Source of the DNA: a virus
IMG/VR virus record: IMGVR_UViG_3300023171_000034
Location: 1 to 30,878 of that record
Reading direction: 5' to 3' (one strand)
DNA: 30,878 bases
Every line of letters starts with the position of its first letter. Positions within the stretch are counted from its first letter, which is position 1. The notes under the pieces were generated by a model, which saw only the letters and a list, made by a program, of their open reading frames with translations, was not told the origin of the DNA and made no database searches. The translations under genes and the position numbers were made by a program. Shown here piece after piece: positions 28,644 through 30,878 of this stretch.

Positions 28644-28940
28644 TTACTGCGGCAGTGCGATCGAGCGAGCGTAGAAGAACGCATCAATCGGGATAGCCGC
28701 GACGGGGGTTTCGTACCCACCGGCGCCGGCCGACGCGACCCACGTAGTCTCGTTGATCGTCACATCGGTGCCAGCCGTGGCGAACGCCGCCCCGGCCTTG
28801 ACGAGAACATAGAGGTGGCCGTCAGAGCCGAGTTCGGGGTTGCCGAGGCGGGGGCTGTTCACCCCCTCCAAATCATAAAACCATTTGGTATCGAACTGTT
28901 CGAGATCGGGACCAAGGTTCGGGGTTGTGCGGAAGACCAT
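28644..28940 (-). CDS. Small head (decoration-like) protein, 98 aa
   Basis: A short, acidic, beta-rich protein (PNLGPDLEQFDTKWFYDLEG onward, then GHLYVLVKAGAAF) follows directly after the major capsid gene. It fits the size and position of head decoration or capsid-stabilising proteins. The family itself is not identified. The start ATG 28940 is 24 bases after the capsid stop. Confidence 0.6.
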   Translation of the reverse strand: MVFRTTPNLGPDLEQFDTKWFYDLEGVNSPRLGNPELGSDGHLYVLVKAGAAFATAGTDVTINETTWVASAGAGGYETPVAAIPIDAFFYARSIALPQ

Positions 28941-28964
28941 GTTGGTTTCTCCTTTCTGGCCTGA

Positions 28965-29984
28965 TCAGGCTGCGGTGTTGGAGTCGATCAGACGCCAGCT
29001 GAACAGCGGGTTGCCCAGCACGAATTCGCCATTCCAAACAAGGAATTGGGCCACTGCGTCCTGATTGATGGGCATGGCGCCGTCGCCGTCGAAGAGCGGA
29101 ACCATGTTGCGATCCGGGTGGTAGTAGAGATACAGCGAACGGCTTTCGAGGCCGTAGGTCGTATCGTTCGGCATGCTGGTGCCGATGCCCGAAGCAAGGA
29201 CCACTTCGGCCCGCTTGCCGGCGCCCGCGAATTCCAGCGAGGTGAACCCCAGCCGGCCCATGAGACCCGGAGAGGTGATGCGCTGGTGAGCGACGAGCGA
29301 GGCGCTGTAGGCGAGGTAGTGCTGACGGGCAGCGATCAGCAGATCGGCGCCACGCTGGCCACGGGAACGCTGAGCAAGGATGCTTTCGTACATCGGGCGG
29401 ATGGTGGTCGAATCCACCTGCGTGCCGATGGTCGGAAAGTCCGACTGAGCGTCGAAGGTGGTCGTGCGCCACAGGGCATAGGTTGCCCGGTTGATGCCCC
29501 CATAGGTGCCAGTGGTTGCGACGATCGGCAGGGCGGCGCCCAAACCAACCATCTGCCGGCCGCCGTCTGCGGTACCGTCGCTGTTGATGGCAACTTCGAA
29601 GGCATCGACCATCGAGCCTTCTGCGGACTCCAGATACTCGTCCATCAGGTCGATGTCGCGAGCGCGGCCGGAGTTGGCAAGCAGTTCGGTACCGGCGAAC
29701 GAGATCGGAACGGCGACGTTCTTCGGGGTGAAAACAGCGTCGTTGAAAAGCTCGATCGGGGAGTTCCGAAGTTTGTCATATCCCGTGTACCATTGCGCAT
29801 CCTGCTTTGCGATCTGCAGGTGGTGACGGATTTCCGGGCCGGAATAGGCGCGGACGTTGCCATTGGCCTTGATGGCGGCCATGACGGGGTTCGAGTTATG
29901 CACCAGATCTTCGATGCCTGCCTTACGGTATGCAAGGGAAGCGGAGAGGAGCTGGCGATACTGGCGGTCTGTGGTTACAGCCAT
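28965..29984 (-). CDS. Major capsid protein, 339 aa
   Basis: The protein is 339 aa, the usual size for a phage coat protein. Its N-terminus (TTDRQYRQLLSASLAYRKAG) is helical. The next part (PVMAAIKANGNVRAYSGPEI through KLRNSPIELFNDA) and the LLIAARQHYLAYSASL helix match coat proteins found with short-tailed phages. The gene lies between scaffold and head genes, as in HK97-fold capsid clusters. It is presumably the major shell protein. It starts at ATG 29984. Confidence 0.8.
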   Translation of the reverse strand: MAVTTDRQYRQLLSASLAYRKAGIEDLVHNSNPVMAAIKANGNVRAYSGPEIRHHLQIAKQDAQWYTGYDKLRNSPIELFNDAVFTPKNVAVPISFAGTELLANSGRARDIDLMDEYLESAEGSMVDAFEVAINSDGTADGGRQMVGLGAALPIVATTGTYGGINRATYALWRTTTFDAQSDFPTIGTQVDSTTIRPMYESILAQRSRGQRGADLLIAARQHYLAYSASLVAHQRITSPGLMGRLGFTSLEFAGAGKRAEVVLASGIGTSMPNDTTYGLESRSLYLYYHPDRNMVPLFDGDGAMPINQDAVAQFLVWNGEFVLGNPLFSWRLIDSNTAA

Positions 29985-29999
29985 ATCGGTTGTTCCTTT

Positions 30000-30878
30000 T
30001 TAGCGGCCGAGTTCTGCCATCGCGGCACGGACTGCGGCCTTGCGATCCATGACTTGCCCCGCCCGACCATCCACGGATGTGCCAGGGCTTGGGGCGCCTT
30101 TGACTGATTTTCCTCCGGCAGAATTCTCACGCCGGGCATTGTCATCAGGACCAACACCGGCAAACGGATCGCTGGACACAGAGCGCGGGCTAAGCCGCTC
30201 AGCCATGTCATAGGCAGTTTCCAACCGTTGCCGTGGGGTCAAGTTCTCGGGGACCAAGCCTGATTGCAGGATGGTCGCCATTTGGGGCTCAAGCTCCGCA
30301 TAGCGCGGGTGTTCGGCGCGAAACGGAGCGATGATGGAATTGTGAACCTCGGATTCAACCTTCTCGCGGTTCATGTTTTCGAGTTGCGCGCTGAGGGCCT
30401 TGATAGCCTCCTGCTGCTGCGTAAGAGCGCCGACGATCTGCGGGTCGCGGGTCGGCTGTTGCGGCGCTGGCTGGCCCGCCTGGGGCTGCTGTGCGCTCTG
30501 CCCTAGAACGTGGCGCGCATATTGCTCGGGAGTGACGCCGGCAATCTTCAGAACCTCGGCAATCCCCTGGGCCGGGCTGGTGCGGAGCAGCTTGTCCACG
30601 CGGGTGTAGTTGTCGAGCGCTTCCCTGACGGTCGTACCGTTGGCCTTTGCCATCTGGTCGTAGTTTTTGAGTTCGGACCATTCCTTGTGGCTGGTCTCGA
30701 ATTCCTTGGCGGCGGTCTCGTATTCGGTGATGGCCCGATGCACTTCCTCTTTGACCGGGTTCGGGGTGTTGCCCCAAAGCTCTTTGGCGCGGGGAAGGAA
30801 CCGCGCAGGCGCTTCGGACGCCTTGCCCTCAGACGGCTTGGGCCTTTCGGCCTCCTGCGCGGCCTTCTCCACACCGTC
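30000..30878 (-). CDS. Scaffolding protein, partial at window edge (292+ aa)
   Basis: The reading frame stays open to the end of the window, so the N-terminus is missing. It is rich in Ala, Glu, Gln and Pro, with long helical runs (QQQEAIKALSAQLENMNREK) and a low-complexity Pro/Gln linker before them. The C-terminal 25 residues are basic and helical (RKAAVRAAMAELGR), like the capsid-binding tail of other scaffolds. It lies immediately before the major capsid gene, the usual scaffold place. It overlaps nothing and ends at TAG 30000-30002 on the minus strand. Confidence 0.7.
   Translation of the reverse strand, partial: DGVEKAAQEAERPKPSEGKASEAPARFLPRAKELWGNTPNPVKEEVHRAITEYETAAKEFETSHKEWSELKNYDQMAKANGTTVREALDNYTRVDKLLRTSPAQGIAEVLKIAGVTPEQYARHVLGQSAQQPQAGQPAPQQPTRDPQIVGALTQQQEAIKALSAQLENMNREKVESEVHNSIIAPFRAEHPRYAELEPQMATILQSGLVPENLTPRQRLETAYDMAERLSPRSVSSDPFAGVGPDDNARRENSAGGKSVKGAPSPGTSVDGRAGQVMDRKAAVRAAMAELGR

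Noticed and set aside
29046-30107. Long plus-strand ORF of 353 aa
   Set aside because: It lies antisense to the major capsid gene, whose size, position and coat-protein-like sequence are convincing. The product has no recognisable motif.
1-30878. CRISPR array, insertion sequence, or toxin-antitoxin pair
   Set aside because: No regularly spaced repeats, transposase or recognisable toxin gene was seen on either strand.

Overview
The window is most of a temperate, short-tailed (podovirus-like) phage genome, about 60% GC by eye. The host is probably an alphaproteobacterium of the Rhizobiales. Evidence for that is a DUF1515-type gene, the style of the early genes, and an attachment core matching the 3' part of a tRNA-Gly(TCC). 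No host gene is visible. The attachment core at 13440-13487 has the integrase on one side and the end of the lysis/late operon on the other. It is therefore attP, and the sequence represents the free, circular or concatemeric phage form. An integrated prophage would be split here.

Layout. (1) 9-2307, minus strand: a run of small overlapping genes behind a 69-aa Cro-like HTH protein. (2) 2308-3671: immunity and control region. It holds a short XRE repressor on plus, a small exported protein on minus, an approximately 440-nt non-coding stretch with many complementary helices and its own terminator, and repeated operators GTTGTC-N5-GACAAC at 2316, 3540 and 3585 plus a half site at 2361. (3) 3672-13389, plus strand: a tightly packed early operon whose genes mostly overlap through ATGA or TGATG junctions. 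It carries a probable Nmad5 protein, a MazG-like protein, a recombination module (PolB-type 3'-5' exonuclease, possible annealing protein, SSB-like protein), an HNH nuclease, an HTH cassette flanked by direct repeats, a DUF1643 protein, and finally the tyrosine integrase. (4) 13390-13625: attP with symmetric arm repeats, then the terminator of the opposing late operon. (5) 13626-30878, minus strand: the late operon, transcribed right to left. Its order is scaffold (cut by the window edge), major capsid, small head protein, HeH-domain protein, two tail-tube/connector proteins, GNAT, S74-like chaperone protein, glucosaminidase-bearing internal virion protein, second internal protein, tail fibre, SGNH hydrolase, GH19 endolysin, holin, HNH, nested Rz/Rz1 and a DUF1515-like membrane protein.

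Three plus-strand genes interrupt the late operon. They are a secreted SGNH hydrolase converging on its own minus-strand paralogue (16278-17234), a small membrane protein (19028-19246), and an HNH endonuclease (23505-24113). The first two have promoter-like sequences and look like cargo ('moron') genes that could be expressed from the prophage.

The least explained element is the structured non-coding region at about 3076-3516. It has a hairpin whose whole 7-nt loop is complementary to a downstream segment, a perfect 10-bp long-range helix, a strong terminator, and near-identical direct repeats at its two ends. Terminase and portal genes are not in the window and presumably lie beyond the right edge.
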